Positions 26,410 to 35,981 of a stretch of 64,000 nucleotides of DNA are shown in pieces; the first letter of the stretch is position 1; each line of letters begins with the position of its first letter. The notes beneath the pieces are model-generated. The model had not been told where the DNA came from, did not search any database, and saw only the letters and a list, made by a program, of their open reading frames with translations. The position numbers and the translations under genes were made by a program. Source of the DNA: PCC-6802 sp943367755. Lineage in GTDB: Bacteria > Cyanobacteriota > Cyanobacteriia > Pseudanabaenales > Pseudanabaenaceae. The stretch lies in the NCBI GenBank assembly GCA_943367755.1, contig CALRKB020000009.1, forward strand, positions 1-64,000, given 5' to 3'.

Positions 26410-26451
26410 GTAACTATGAATACCAATTTTCAGCTTGGCAATCTGTAATTT
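26410..26451 (+). promoter_or_regulatory. NtcA-activated promoter of the nirA operon
   Basis: GTAACTATGAATAC at 26410-26423 fits the NtcA palindrome GTA-N8-TAC exactly. A -10 element TAATTT (TA-N3-T) begins 22 bases after it, at 26446-26451. This is the standard class II NtcA promoter arrangement and predicts a transcript start near 26458, leaving a leader of about 100 bases before nirA. NtcA senses 2-oxoglutarate, so the operon should be induced when ammonium is absent. The remaining 26130-26562 gap shows a few further TAC/GTA half sites but no gene. Confidence 0.75.
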
Positions 26452-26562
26452 GACATAGAGAAGAGTTTCGATCTCAGGTTCAGTAACATCAGGATCTAAG
26501 TTCGAAGTTTAAAGCTCTATTCACCCTCATTGAGTTTTGTGCCAAGGACACTATTACCCTAA

Positions 26563-28152
26563 ATGGCAAACAAGTTTGAAGACATGAAGGCGGCGAAGGA
26601 TGGCCTGGCGGTTAAAGCGGAACTAGAGCACTTTGCCAAGATTGGCTGGGAGGCAATCGACAAAGACGATCTAGAGCATCGCCTTAAGTGGTTAGGTGTC
26701 TTCTTTCGTAAAACTACACCTGGGAAGTTTATGCTGCGGATGCGGATCCCCAATGGCATTCTCACCAGCGCACAGATGAGGGTTCTAGCAGGCGTGGTGG
26801 AGCGATATGACGAAGATGGTGTGGCAGATATTACGACTCGCCAAAATATTCAGATCCGAGGCGTACGCATTGAGGATCTAGTCGAAATTTTTGAGGGCTT
26901 CCGTGCGGTTGGTCTTACCAGCGTGCAGTCCGGGATGGATAACGTGCGCAATATCACTGGGTCGCCTGTAGCTGGCATTGATGCTGACGAATTATACGAC
27001 ACTCGCGGGCTGGCACGACAAGTACAGGCAATGATTACAAACGATGGCGAAGGAAATCCTGCCTTTACGAATCTGCCTCGCAAATTTAATATTGCGATCG
27101 CTGGTTGTCGAGATAATTCCACCCATGCGGAGATCAACGATATTGCCTTTGTGCCAGCTTTTCAGGAAATCGCAGTCGGCGATTCCCAAGGGAATGCGTA
27201 CCGCCGCACCTTCGGTTTTAATGTGATGGTCGGTGGTTTCTTCTCCGCCAAGCGCATAGCCGCAGCAGTTCCGCTTGATGTTTGGGTAACTCCTGAGGAT
27301 GTGGTTGCCCTTTGCGAAGCAATTCTAATCGTATATCGCGAGCATGGTTTAAGGGAAACCCGCCAGAAGTCTCGGCTCATGTATCTAATCGATGAATGGG
27401 GCATCGCTCGGTTCCGTACCGAAGTAGAGAAACAACTCGGACGCACCCTGATGTCTGCTGCCCCCAAAGATGAAATCGTTTGGGAAAAGCGCGATCACAT
27501 TGGAGTCCACAAGCAACAGCAGGCAGGTTTCAACTACGTGGGCTTACAAATTCCTGTCGGGCGTGTCTACGCTCCTGATATGTATGAATTTGCCCGTTTA
27601 GCAGATGAGTATGGCAGTAGTGAAATTCGCCTCACGGTTGAACAAAATTTGATCGTTCCTAATATTCCTGATGCGAATCTAGAGGCTTTTTTACAAGAGC
27701 CAGTTCTGCAAAAGTTTTCCGCTAGTCCTACTAATTTGAGGCGATCGCTGGTTTCCTGCACTGGCAATCAGTATTGTCCTGTAGCGATTATCGAAACTAA
27801 GAATCGCGCTTTGGAACTAATTGAGCAACTGGAGGCGGATCTAAGCGTTCCTCAACCTGTTCGCATTCATTGGAGTGGTTGTCCCAATTCCTGCGGACAA
27901 CCCCAGGTCGCAGATATTGGCTTCGCGGGCTGCAAAGCCAAAAAAGACGGCAAAATTGTGGATGGTGTTGATATTTATATGGGAGGTAAAGTTGGTAAAG
28001 ATGCTCATCTTGGAGAGTGTGTCATGGAAAAGGTACCCTGTGAGGATCTACGAGAAGTTGTTGGCAAGATCCTCATAGATCGCTTCGGAGCATTGCCAAG
28101 ACGAGGCAGTGGGCAGTCTGCCACAAGCCTCCAGCTCGCAAATGTGGGCTAG
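26563..28152 (+). CDS. nirA: Ferredoxin-nitrite reductase
   Basis: A 529-residue enzyme reducing nitrite to ammonium with six electrons from ferredoxin, using a [4Fe-4S] cluster bridged to siroheme. Cysteines for the cluster are in SCTGNQYCPVAI (first pair) and SGCPNSCGQPQ (second pair). The N-terminal half repeat is ADITTRQNIQIRGVRIEDL. The C-terminal text KVGKDAHLGECVMEKVPCEDL is normal for cyanobacterial NirA. No C-terminal [2Fe-2S] ferredoxin extension is present. First gene of the nitrate assimilation operon. Confidence 0.96.
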   Translation: MANKFEDMKAAKDGLAVKAELEHFAKIGWEAIDKDDLEHRLKWLGVFFRKTTPGKFMLRMRIPNGILTSAQMRVLAGVVERYDEDGVADITTRQNIQIRGVRIEDLVEIFEGFRAVGLTSVQSGMDNVRNITGSPVAGIDADELYDTRGLARQVQAMITNDGEGNPAFTNLPRKFNIAIAGCRDNSTHAEINDIAFVPAFQEIAVGDSQGNAYRRTFGFNVMVGGFFSAKRIAAAVPLDVWVTPEDVVALCEAILIVYREHGLRETRQKSRLMYLIDEWGIARFRTEVEKQLGRTLMSAAPKDEIVWEKRDHIGVHKQQQAGFNYVGLQIPVGRVYAPDMYEFARLADEYGSSEIRLTVEQNLIVPNIPDANLEAFLQEPVLQKFSASPTNLRRSLVSCTGNQYCPVAIIETKNRALELIEQLEADLSVPQPVRIHWSGCPNSCGQPQVADIGFAGCKAKKDGKIVDGVDIYMGGKVGKDAHLGECVMEKVPCEDLREVVGKILIDRFGALPRRGSGQSATSLQLANVG

Positions 28153-28156
28153 CAAT

Positions 28157-28182
28157 AATACTTTCATCCCCTGGAAAGTATT
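28157..28182 (+). terminator. Hairpin between nirA and nrtA
   Basis: AATACTTTC and GAAAGTATT form a perfect 9-bp stem around an eight-base loop, starting five bases after the nirA stop. It lacks a U-run, so it may act as an mRNA processing or stability element rather than a full terminator, setting the nirA/nrtA ratio. Confidence 0.5.
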
Positions 28183-28267
28183 AGCTCTATTCTCTAATTC
28201 TCCAATTTAGAGTAATAGATTTTCAACCTAGACAAAGAACATCGAATCAGAAGGACTTAAATCAAGC

Positions 28268-29608
28268 ATGAGTAAACTCTCAAGACGTAAATTTATTGGT
28301 ACTGCTGGCGTCACCGCATTAGGTGCAATTGCAATTCATGGTTGTTCGAGTGAGGCCCCTACTACTTCCACTCCATCGAGTCCTGCTGCTTCTCCCCAAT
28401 CTGGAACTACACCTGCGGCCACTTCTGGTACTGCTGATACGCCTGAAGTCACAACCGCTAAGCTGGGATTTATTGCTCTTACTGATGCCTCTCCCTTGAT
28501 TATTGCCAAGGAGAAAGGTTACTTTGAGAAGCACGGCATGAAAGATGTCGAAGTCCTCAAGCAAGCCTCTTGGGGAACGACCCGCGATAATATCGTGCTC
28601 GGTTCCGATGGTGGCGGTATTGATGGAGCGCACATTCTCTCACCCTTGCCCTACCTAATTTCCGAAGGCAAGGTGACCAATGGCAAGAAAGTACCCATGT
28701 ACATCCTGGCTCGCCTCAATACCAACGGTCAGGCCATTTCAATTGCGAATGACTTCAAAGATGCCAAGATCGGACTCAAGAGCGATAAGCTGAAAGAAGT
28801 TTTCACCAAGGCCAAAGCTGGTGGTAAGGATGTTAAGTGCGCCGTAACTTTCCCTGGTGGTACCCACGACCTCTGGATGCGTTACTGGCTAGCAGCGAAC
28901 GGTGTCGATCCGAATAGCGATGTATCAACAATCGTAGTACCACCGCCTCAAATGGTTGCCAATATGAAAGCTGGAAATATGCAAGCTTTCTGCGTAGGTG
29001 AACCTTGGAATGCTCGCCTGGTCGCACAGGAGTCAGGCTATACGGCTTTGGTAACTGGTGAGTTATGGAAGGATCATCCCGAAAAAGCGTTTTCCCTACG
29101 CGCCGATTGGGTGGATAAGCATCCTAAGGCAGCAAAAGCTTTACTAATGGCCGTACAGGAAGCGCAAATCTGGTGCGATAAGCCCGAAAACAAAGAAGAG
29201 ATGTGCAAGATCGTCGGTGCTGATAAGTGGATGAAGGTGCCAGCCCAAGAAATTCTCGGTCGCTTACAAGGCAAGATCGAATACGGTGATGGCAGAATTG
29301 TGGACAACCCCGATATTGCGATGAAGTTCTGGAAAGATGCAGCTTCTTATCCCTTTAAGAGTCACGACTTGTGGTTTATCACAGAAGATATGCGTTGGGG
29401 GTACTTCCCTGCTGATACCGATGCTAAGAAATTAGTAGATGCTGTCAATCGGGAGGATATCTGGAAAGCTGCGGCTAAAGCGATTGGCCAGGAAGCTGAT
29501 ATTCCCAAGAGTACTTCACGCGGTGTCGAAACATTCTTTGATGGTGTGAAGTTCGATCCTGAAAACCCTGCGGAATATCTCAAGGGTCTCAAGATCAAGA
29601 AGGCTTAA
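28268..29608 (+). CDS. nrtA: Nitrate/nitrite ABC transporter, substrate-binding lipoprotein
   Basis: A 446-residue binding protein of the NrtABCD transporter. The N-terminus SRRKFIGTAGVTALGAIAIHGC combines a twin-arginine-like start (SRRKF) with a lipobox, C26 being the lipidated residue. A Ser/Thr/Pro/Ala linker follows, then the periplasmic domain beginning AKLGFIALTDASPLIIAKEKG, which matches NrtA. Conserved WxxRYWLAANG, VPPPQMVANMK and CVGEPWNARLV elements are present. It binds nitrate and nitrite in the periplasm and delivers them to NrtB. Confidence 0.96.
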   Translation: MSKLSRRKFIGTAGVTALGAIAIHGCSSEAPTTSTPSSPAASPQSGTTPAATSGTADTPEVTTAKLGFIALTDASPLIIAKEKGYFEKHGMKDVEVLKQASWGTTRDNIVLGSDGGGIDGAHILSPLPYLISEGKVTNGKKVPMYILARLNTNGQAISIANDFKDAKIGLKSDKLKEVFTKAKAGGKDVKCAVTFPGGTHDLWMRYWLAANGVDPNSDVSTIVVPPPQMVANMKAGNMQAFCVGEPWNARLVAQESGYTALVTGELWKDHPEKAFSLRADWVDKHPKAAKALLMAVQEAQIWCDKPENKEEMCKIVGADKWMKVPAQEILGRLQGKIEYGDGRIVDNPDIAMKFWKDAASYPFKSHDLWFITEDMRWGYFPADTDAKKLVDAVNREDIWKAAAKAIGQEADIPKSTSRGVETFFDGVKFDPENPAEYLKGLKIKKA

Positions 29609-29620
29609 TTCTCATACTTG

Positions 29621-29660
29621 GATTTCCATCAGAGGCGCGATCGCTTACCTGATGGAAATC
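29621..29660 (+). terminator. Long hairpin between nrtA and nrtB
   Basis: GATTTCCATCAG and CTGATGGAAATC give a perfect 12-bp stem with a 16-base loop that itself contains GCGATCGC. It starts 13 bases after the nrtA stop and is followed by TGCTTTTTCG. Hairpins after binding-protein genes usually protect the upstream mRNA and reduce read-through, giving more binding protein than permease. Confidence 0.65.
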
Positions 29661-29712
29661 TGCTTTTTCGCGCTACGTTCGTTTGGCAACCACCTGACAG
29701 GAGATACACAAC

Positions 29713-30597
29713 ATGACAGCAGGAAGTCTGACTGCCAGATTTACCCTTAGTAATTTAGGTGATTGGCTAAAAAAGCAAGTACCCTATATTGTTCCGCCAA
29801 TCCTGGCGTTTTTGTTTCTTTTATTTGTTTGGCAAATAGCTTGTTCTGGTTCTAAACCACCGCTGCCACCGCCGACCAAAGTGATTGAAGATACCAAGCT
29901 CTTAATTCTTCATCCCTTTTTTGATGGAAAATTCGATAAGGTTGAAGGATTAGAAATTGATAAGGGTATGGGATGGCTGGTACTCAATAGTCTTAAACGT
30001 GTAGGGATCGGTTATTCTAGTGCCGTTGCGGTGGGAGTCAGTCTAGGGATTGCGATCGGGACAAACGTTTTACTATACCGTGCCTTCGATCCAATTTTCC
30101 AGGTACTCCGAACTATCCCTCCCTTGGCGTGGTTACCAATCGCTCTAGCAGTTTTTCAGGCATTCACGCAACCACTGAAAGGGATTGGCGTAGAAGTTAG
30201 CGAAGCCGCCGCTATTTTTGTGATTTTTATTACTTCTGTGTGGCCAATCTTAATGAATACGGCGATCGGCGTGCAGCAGGTGCCGCAGGACTATCGCAAC
30301 GTGGCAAAGGTGCTACACCTATCCAAGGTCGAATATTTCTTCAAGATTCTAATCCCTTCAGCGGCTCCATATATATTTACGGGTTTGCGGATTGCAGTGG
30401 GATTATCCTGGCTAGCAATTGTGGCAGCGGAAATGCTCACAGGTGGTGTAGGTATTGGTTTCTTTATCTGGGATAGTTACAACAGTGGTAAGTTTAGCGA
30501 GTTGATTTTAGCCTTGGGATACATTGGTATTGTTGGCTTCTTTTTAGACAAGCTCATCTTCTATATCAGTAAGTTCGCGGTGCAGTCAGATAGCTAG
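29713..30597 (+). CDS. nrtB: Nitrate/nitrite ABC transporter, permease
   Basis: A 294-residue integral membrane protein with six or so helices, the channel subunit of the nitrate transporter. Signature regions are the N-terminal helix PYIVPPILAFLFLLFVWQI and VEVSEAAAIFVIFITSVWPILMNTA, which precedes the ABC-interacting loop (QQVPQDYRNVAKVLHLSK...). The C-terminal text AAEMLTGGVGIGFFIWDSYNSGKF is typical of NrtB/SsuC permeases. ATG 29713 has GGAGA nine bases upstream. Between nrtA and nrtD in the operon. Confidence 0.95.
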   Translation: MTAGSLTARFTLSNLGDWLKKQVPYIVPPILAFLFLLFVWQIACSGSKPPLPPPTKVIEDTKLLILHPFFDGKFDKVEGLEIDKGMGWLVLNSLKRVGIGYSSAVAVGVSLGIAIGTNVLLYRAFDPIFQVLRTIPPLAWLPIALAVFQAFTQPLKGIGVEVSEAAAIFVIFITSVWPILMNTAIGVQQVPQDYRNVAKVLHLSKVEYFFKILIPSAAPYIFTGLRIAVGLSWLAIVAAEMLTGGVGIGFFIWDSYNSGKFSELILALGYIGIVGFFLDKLIFYISKFAVQSDS

Positions 30598-30676
30598 TTT
30601 CAATATTCTGGAGTGATCGCTCGCTTACTAAATTCCATCCACTTATCATTAGCATCCGTTTAGTTGTCTATACCTT

Positions 30677-31513
30677 ATGCAAACCCTCAACCTTACCGAC
30701 AACAGCCAGCGACAGCATCGCGATCCATTTTTGGAAATTGATTGCGTTTCGAAAGTTTACCCCACACCTAGAGGTCCCTATACCGTTCTGAAGGACATCA
30801 ATCTCACGGTTTATGAGAGTGAGTTTATCTGCCTCATCGGCCACTCTGGCTGTGGTAAATCTACCTTACTAAATATGGTCGCGGGGTTTACCAAACCAAC
30901 ATCAGGCGAAGTTTGCTTGAAATCTAAGCCCATCGTCAAACCAGGCCCCGATCGCATGGTAGTGTTTCAGAATTATTCCTTACTACCCTGGATGACAGCA
31001 CTAGAGAATGTTTACCTTGCTGTGAAGCAGGTTTATCCTGACAAATCTAAGGCAGAAAAAATGAAAATCGCCAGGGAAAACCTGGAAATGGTGGGCTTAA
31101 CCGAAGCGATGAATAAGAAGCCCAAGCAGCTATCGGGTGGAATGAAACAGCGCGTCTCGATCGCTCGTGCTCTGTCCATCCGTCCAGAAGTTTTAATTCT
31201 CGACGAACCCTTTGGTGCGCTCGATCCGATCACGCGTGAGGAGCTACAAGAAGAACTGCTGAAAATCTGGCAGGAACATCGCGTTACGGCGCTGATGATC
31301 ACCCATGACATTGACGAAGCATTGTTCCTTGCCGATCGCATTGTGATGATGACCAATGGGCCTGCTGCCACAATTGGTGAGGTACTCGAAGTTCCCTTTG
31401 CGCGTCCGCGCGATCGCAAGGCAATCATGGACGATCCCCACTTCTACACACTACGAAATTACATCCTGGAATTCCTCTACAGTCGCTTTGCCCTAAGCGA
31501 TGAACAGGAGTGA
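30677..31513 (+). CDS. nrtD: Nitrate/nitrite ABC transporter, short ATPase (NrtD)
   Basis: A 278-residue ABC ATPase without extra domain. Walker A GHSGCGKST, signature LSGGMKQRVSIARAL, Walker B VLILDEPFGALD and switch ITHDIDEALFLADR are all intact. The text PGPDRMVVFQNYSLLPWMTALENVYLAV is typical of the nitrate/taurine-type ATPases. Because it lacks the C-terminal NrtA-like domain it is NrtD, yet it precedes the long ATPase, whereas the published order in Synechocystis and Synechococcus is nrtC then nrtD. Confidence 0.93.
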   Translation: MQTLNLTDNSQRQHRDPFLEIDCVSKVYPTPRGPYTVLKDINLTVYESEFICLIGHSGCGKSTLLNMVAGFTKPTSGEVCLKSKPIVKPGPDRMVVFQNYSLLPWMTALENVYLAVKQVYPDKSKAEKMKIARENLEMVGLTEAMNKKPKQLSGGMKQRVSIARALSIRPEVLILDEPFGALDPITREELQEELLKIWQEHRVTALMITHDIDEALFLADRIVMMTNGPAATIGEVLEVPFARPRDRKAIMDDPHFYTLRNYILEFLYSRFALSDEQE

Positions 31514-31587
31514 TGAAGAAGAGTAACGAAGAAGCATTGATGCGATTGCCTGCAAACATCCCCCACAGCTAAATATAGCGAAATATT

Positions 31588-33609
31588 ATGTATCCTACCT
31601 GCGCTCTCCCCGACAAACCGACATTTCTAGAGATCGACCATGTTGATCGTGTGTTCCCCACCAAGCAAGGTGATTACGTCGCGCTCAAAGACGTGCATCT
31701 CAAAATCAATGAGGGAGAATTTGTTTGTATTGTCGGTCACTCAGGCTGCGGCAAATCTACGATCCTGAATATCCTCGCAGGACTAGATCGCGCCAGTGCA
31801 GGCGGCATCGTGCTTGACGGCAGAGAAGTTCGCGATCCTGGGCCCGATCGCATGGTGGTGTTTCAGAATCATTCCCTCCTACCCTGGATGACGGTGCGGC
31901 AGAATATTGCCTTAGGGGTAAACCGTGTTTTCAAAAAAAAGTCTAAGCCAGAACGCCATCACATTGTTGAAGAGCATATCAACATGGTGGGATTGGGCCA
32001 TGCAGCGGACAAATATCCCCGCGAGATCTCTGGTGGCATGAAACAACGGGTAGGAATTGCCCGCGCCCTGGCGTTGCGCCCCAAATTGCTATTACTGGAC
32101 GAACCATTTGGAGCGCTCGATGCCCTCACCCGCGGTCGTCTGCAAGAAAAGCTGATGGAGATTTGCAACCAGCACCGCATCTCTGCTGTCATGATTACCC
32201 ACGATGTTGACGAAGCCCTATTGTTGAGCGATCGCGTCGTGCTGATGACGAACGGGCCGTTCGCCCATGTTGGCCAGATCCTGGATGTAGATTTGCCTCG
32301 CCCTCGCCAGCGCATGGATGTAATCAACCATCCCAACTACTATCGCCTCAGAGGTGAAGTCGTAGAATTTCTAGATCGCCAGAAGAAAATCAAAGCCGAA
32401 CGTGCCAAGCGCGAACAGGTGGGAGCGATCACACGGGGCAAGATCGAAAAAGTCAATCTGGCAATTGGCTTTATTCCCCTCACTGACTGCGCGCCATTGG
32501 CGATCGCCTTAGAAAAAGGCTTATTTGCCAAGCATGGCCTGGAGGTAGCTCTTACTAAGGAAAATAACTGGAAAGCGATCGCTGAAGGGATTAGAGAAGG
32601 TCGTCTTGATGCGGCTCAAATGGTGACGGGCATGCCACTTGCCATGACCATGGGAATTGATAAGCAAACACCATTACCAACAATTACCTCCCTCACACTC
32701 AGCCGTAACGGTAATGCGATTACGCTAAGCCAATCTCTTTACGAGGCAGGAGTTCGCGATCTAGCTAGCCTGAAGCAATTCGTTGATGAAAACAAAGGCA
32801 AACAACCACTGATATTTGGGATGGTGCATTCTGCTTCGATGCATAACCTGATGTTGCGTCACTGGTTGGCAAGTGGTGGCATCGATCCCGATCGTGATGT
32901 CGAAATTATTGTGATCCCACCACCACAGATGGTATCTAATTTAATTTCAGGCAGTATTCTTGGGTACTGTGTGGGTGAACCGTGGAATTCTCGCGCTATT
33001 CAAGAAAATGCTGGATTCATCGTTGCGACAGATCTAGATATCTGGCCAAATCATCCAGAAAAGGTGCTTGGGGTAAGAGAGGATTGGGCTCAGCAGTATC
33101 CCAACACGCATCTAGCATTAGTTAAGGCCTTATTAGAAGCTTGTCAGTTCTGCCAGATCTCGGACAATCGCGATCAAGTTTTGGATGTGATTTGCCAACC
33201 CAAATACCTCAACTTTGCTCCCATACTCGTTCGTCCCGGCTTGGCTGGCCCTCTGCGTACCGGCAAAGGTAATTCTCTATATCTTAAAGACTTCAATCAA
33301 TTCCTAGTGGATAATATGCCACGTATTGATGAGCAGACCTGGATACTTGCTCAAATGGCACGTTGGGGAATTGCTCCCTTCCCTCAGAACTATCAAGAAA
33401 TTTTAGATAGAGTAGTTCAAACTGATGTCTATCGCCAGGCTGCGGACGACCTGGATTTCGCCATTCCTCCTACTTCGATGGCTCCAATTACATTCATTGA
33501 TGGAACTACGTTCGATCCTACTGCCCCGATAGAATCTATCGCTAGTGCTAAGTTTACGCATTTAACAGATATACAGTCCATCGACTCGGAAGTACCCAGC
33601 CCTAAATGA
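31588..33609 (+). CDS. nrtC: Nitrate/nitrite ABC transporter, ATPase with NrtA-like regulatory domain (NrtC)
   Basis: A 673-residue fusion. Residues 1-260 are an ABC ATPase (Walker A GHSGCGKST, signature ISGGMKQRVGIARAL, Walker B LLLLDEPFGALD). After a charged linker, residues about 290-673 resemble NrtA (LAIGFIPLTDCAPLAIALEKG, IIVIPPPQMVSNLISG, GEPWNSRAI). The C-terminal domain is known from Synechococcus work to be needed for inhibition of nitrate uptake by ammonium. It has no signal peptide and stays in the cytoplasm. Confidence 0.95.
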   Translation: MYPTCALPDKPTFLEIDHVDRVFPTKQGDYVALKDVHLKINEGEFVCIVGHSGCGKSTILNILAGLDRASAGGIVLDGREVRDPGPDRMVVFQNHSLLPWMTVRQNIALGVNRVFKKKSKPERHHIVEEHINMVGLGHAADKYPREISGGMKQRVGIARALALRPKLLLLDEPFGALDALTRGRLQEKLMEICNQHRISAVMITHDVDEALLLSDRVVLMTNGPFAHVGQILDVDLPRPRQRMDVINHPNYYRLRGEVVEFLDRQKKIKAERAKREQVGAITRGKIEKVNLAIGFIPLTDCAPLAIALEKGLFAKHGLEVALTKENNWKAIAEGIREGRLDAAQMVTGMPLAMTMGIDKQTPLPTITSLTLSRNGNAITLSQSLYEAGVRDLASLKQFVDENKGKQPLIFGMVHSASMHNLMLRHWLASGGIDPDRDVEIIVIPPPQMVSNLISGSILGYCVGEPWNSRAIQENAGFIVATDLDIWPNHPEKVLGVREDWAQQYPNTHLALVKALLEACQFCQISDNRDQVLDVICQPKYLNFAPILVRPGLAGPLRTGKGNSLYLKDFNQFLVDNMPRIDEQTWILAQMARWGIAPFPQNYQEILDRVVQTDVYRQAADDLDFAIPPTSMAPITFIDGTTFDPTAPIESIASAKFTHLTDIQSIDSEVPSPK

Positions 33610-33637
33610 ATCCCACCCACCCACCTGCAAGATATCT

Positions 33638-35842
33638 ATGACTAGCGAGCCAGCGATCGCGCCTACACCAACGAAAACTCTTTGTCCCTACTGTGGTGTG
33701 GGCTGCGGACTGGAAGTGCTTCCCCCTACGCAACCTGGCCGTGCCGTAAATCGCGATGTCGCTGGTAAACAGATCTGGCAAGTAAGAGGCGATCGAGCAC
33801 ATCCCTCCAGTCAGGGTATGGTTTGCGTGAAGGGAGCGACAATTGTTGAGTCGATTGCTAAAGATCGCTTGCTATATCCCATGGTACGAGATTCGCTCGA
33901 TTGCGAATTCAGACGAGCAAGTTGGGATGAAGCGTTGGATTCCATTGTGCAACGGATTCAGCACGTTCGAGCGGCGCATGGCAGCGATGCGCTTTGCATG
34001 TACGGTTCTGGTCAATTCCAAACGGAAGATTATTATGTTGCCCAAAAACTGATCAAAGGTTGTTTGGGTACTAATAATTTTGACGCTAATTCGCGTCTTT
34101 GCATGTCTTCAGCAGTATCAGCCTACGTGCAAAGTTTTGGTGCGGATGGACCGCCCTGTTGCTATGAGGATCTAGATATTACCGACTGTGCTTTTTTGAT
34201 CGGCACGAATACGGCAGAGTGTCATCCCATTGTGTTTAACCGCCTGAAGAAGCATCATAAACGCAATAGCCACGTCAAAATGATTGTGGTCGATCCGCGT
34301 CGCACTGAAACAGCAGCATCAGCAGATTTACATTTAGCGATTCGACCTGGCACAGATATCGATCTACTCAACGGAATTGCTCACCTGTTGCTACATTGGG
34401 GGTATACAAATACAGCTTTTATCAATGATTGTACGCAGGGCTTTGCTAATTATGCAGAATTGATTAGTCATTATCCTCCCGATCTTGTCGCCCGCACCTG
34501 TAATATTGCGATCGCAGATTTAGAGAAAGCAGCGCGTTACTGGGGGGAATCTGAGCGCGTACTGTCCTTGTGGTCGATGGGAGTAAATCAGTCCTCTGAA
34601 GGTACGGCAAAAGCTAGAACGATAATCAATTTACACCTGATGACAGGAAATATTGGCAAACCTGGAGCCGGTCCTTTTTCTTTAACCGGTCAACCCAATG
34701 CCATGGGTGGTAGAGAAGCAGGTGGACTTTCCCATCTTTTACCAGGCTATCGTTCGGTTGAAAATCCGCAGCATCGATTAGAAATAGAAGAGTTTTGGCA
34801 GTTGCCCGCAGGTCGAATCTCTGCTCATCCAGGTCGTACGGCATGGGAAATGATTACTGGCTTAGAAGATGGCACAGTTGAGTTGCTGTGGATTGCTGCC
34901 ACCAATCCGGTTGTGAGCATGCCGGATTTAGTGCGTACCAAAGCTGCTTTGCGGCGATCGCCCTTCACAGTGTATCAAGAGGCTTACTATCCAACTGAGA
35001 CTTCGGCCTTCGCTCACGTTCTCTTACCTGCCACGCAATGGAGCGAGAAAACGGGTACGATGACTAACTCCGAGCGTTGCGTCACTCTATGCAAAGCATT
35101 CCAACCTCCTATGGGTGAGGCTAAAGATGACTGGGCCGTATTTGCTGAAGTTGGACGCAGATTAGGCTTTAATCGGCAGTTTGCATTCGCGAATTCGGCA
35201 GAGGTATATGCTGAATTTTCACAGATTACCCGCGATCGCCCCTGCGATATATCAGGCTTGAGCCACGATCGCTTAGCCAAAGAAGGGCCAACCCAGTGGC
35301 CTTGTCCCGAGCATGAAAGTGTACCCATTGCTGATGGAGATAGTAAAGAACATACGAGCAAAGCATCAAAGCGCCTTTATACTGACTTGCGGTTTCACAC
35401 ACCCGATCGACGTGCTAGATTTATTGCCGTGCACAGTCAGGGCTTAGCTGAGCCACCGGATCTGCAATATCCCTATATTCTGACTACAGGTAGGCTCTAC
35501 GGTCACTGGCACACGCAAACCCGCACTGGCCGCATTGCCAAGATTCGGCAAATGCATCCCCATCCCTTCATCGAAATTCATCCTAAGGATGCGGAAAAGC
35601 TTGACCTACAGGCGGACGATTGGGTAGCGGTTAAATCTAGACGCGGTGCGTGCAAGTTCCCCGTGCTGATTACAAAGGCGATCGTACCTGGCACCGTTTT
35701 TATACCAATGCATTGGGGAGCATTATGGGCAGATAATGCTGAGGCGAATGCTCTGACTCATCCTGAATCCTGTCCTGATTCCCACCAACCAGAGCTAAAA
35801 GCCTGTGCTGTGCAGATCGAAAGAATTCTAAAGCCTGCCTGA
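33638..35842 (+). CDS. narB: Ferredoxin-dependent assimilatory nitrate reductase
   Basis: A 734-residue molybdenum enzyme reducing nitrate to nitrite. The N-terminal [4Fe-4S] cluster cysteines are C16, C19, C23 (LCPYCGVGCG) and C63 (MVCVKG). The molybdopterin domain follows, with a likely Mo-ligand Cys in DANSRLCMSSAV and the guanine-dinucleotide-binding parts VVDPRRTETA and GQPNAMGGREAGGL. The C-terminal barrel contains TTGRLYGHWHTQTRTGRI. No flavin or extra [2Fe-2S] domain, as expected for the ferredoxin-linked cyanobacterial type. Last gene of the operon, 28 bases after nrtC. Confidence 0.96.
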   Translation: MTSEPAIAPTPTKTLCPYCGVGCGLEVLPPTQPGRAVNRDVAGKQIWQVRGDRAHPSSQGMVCVKGATIVESIAKDRLLYPMVRDSLDCEFRRASWDEALDSIVQRIQHVRAAHGSDALCMYGSGQFQTEDYYVAQKLIKGCLGTNNFDANSRLCMSSAVSAYVQSFGADGPPCCYEDLDITDCAFLIGTNTAECHPIVFNRLKKHHKRNSHVKMIVVDPRRTETAASADLHLAIRPGTDIDLLNGIAHLLLHWGYTNTAFINDCTQGFANYAELISHYPPDLVARTCNIAIADLEKAARYWGESERVLSLWSMGVNQSSEGTAKARTIINLHLMTGNIGKPGAGPFSLTGQPNAMGGREAGGLSHLLPGYRSVENPQHRLEIEEFWQLPAGRISAHPGRTAWEMITGLEDGTVELLWIAATNPVVSMPDLVRTKAALRRSPFTVYQEAYYPTETSAFAHVLLPATQWSEKTGTMTNSERCVTLCKAFQPPMGEAKDDWAVFAEVGRRLGFNRQFAFANSAEVYAEFSQITRDRPCDISGLSHDRLAKEGPTQWPCPEHESVPIADGDSKEHTSKASKRLYTDLRFHTPDRRARFIAVHSQGLAEPPDLQYPYILTTGRLYGHWHTQTRTGRIAKIRQMHPHPFIEIHPKDAEKLDLQADDWVAVKSRRGACKFPVLITKAIVPGTVFIPMHWGALWADNAEANALTHPESCPDSHQPELKACAVQIERILKPA

Positions 35843-35981
35843 GCCTTAAATCCGATCGAACAGATCGCAGGGAATGCTGCCCCTAAGTATTGTGAGGTAT
35901 GATATTAGTTGTTAGCGATCGCTGAATGGGTTTGTCAGCGAAAAAGCAGCAACGGCAGTACTATCTACAAATGGGAGAAAA

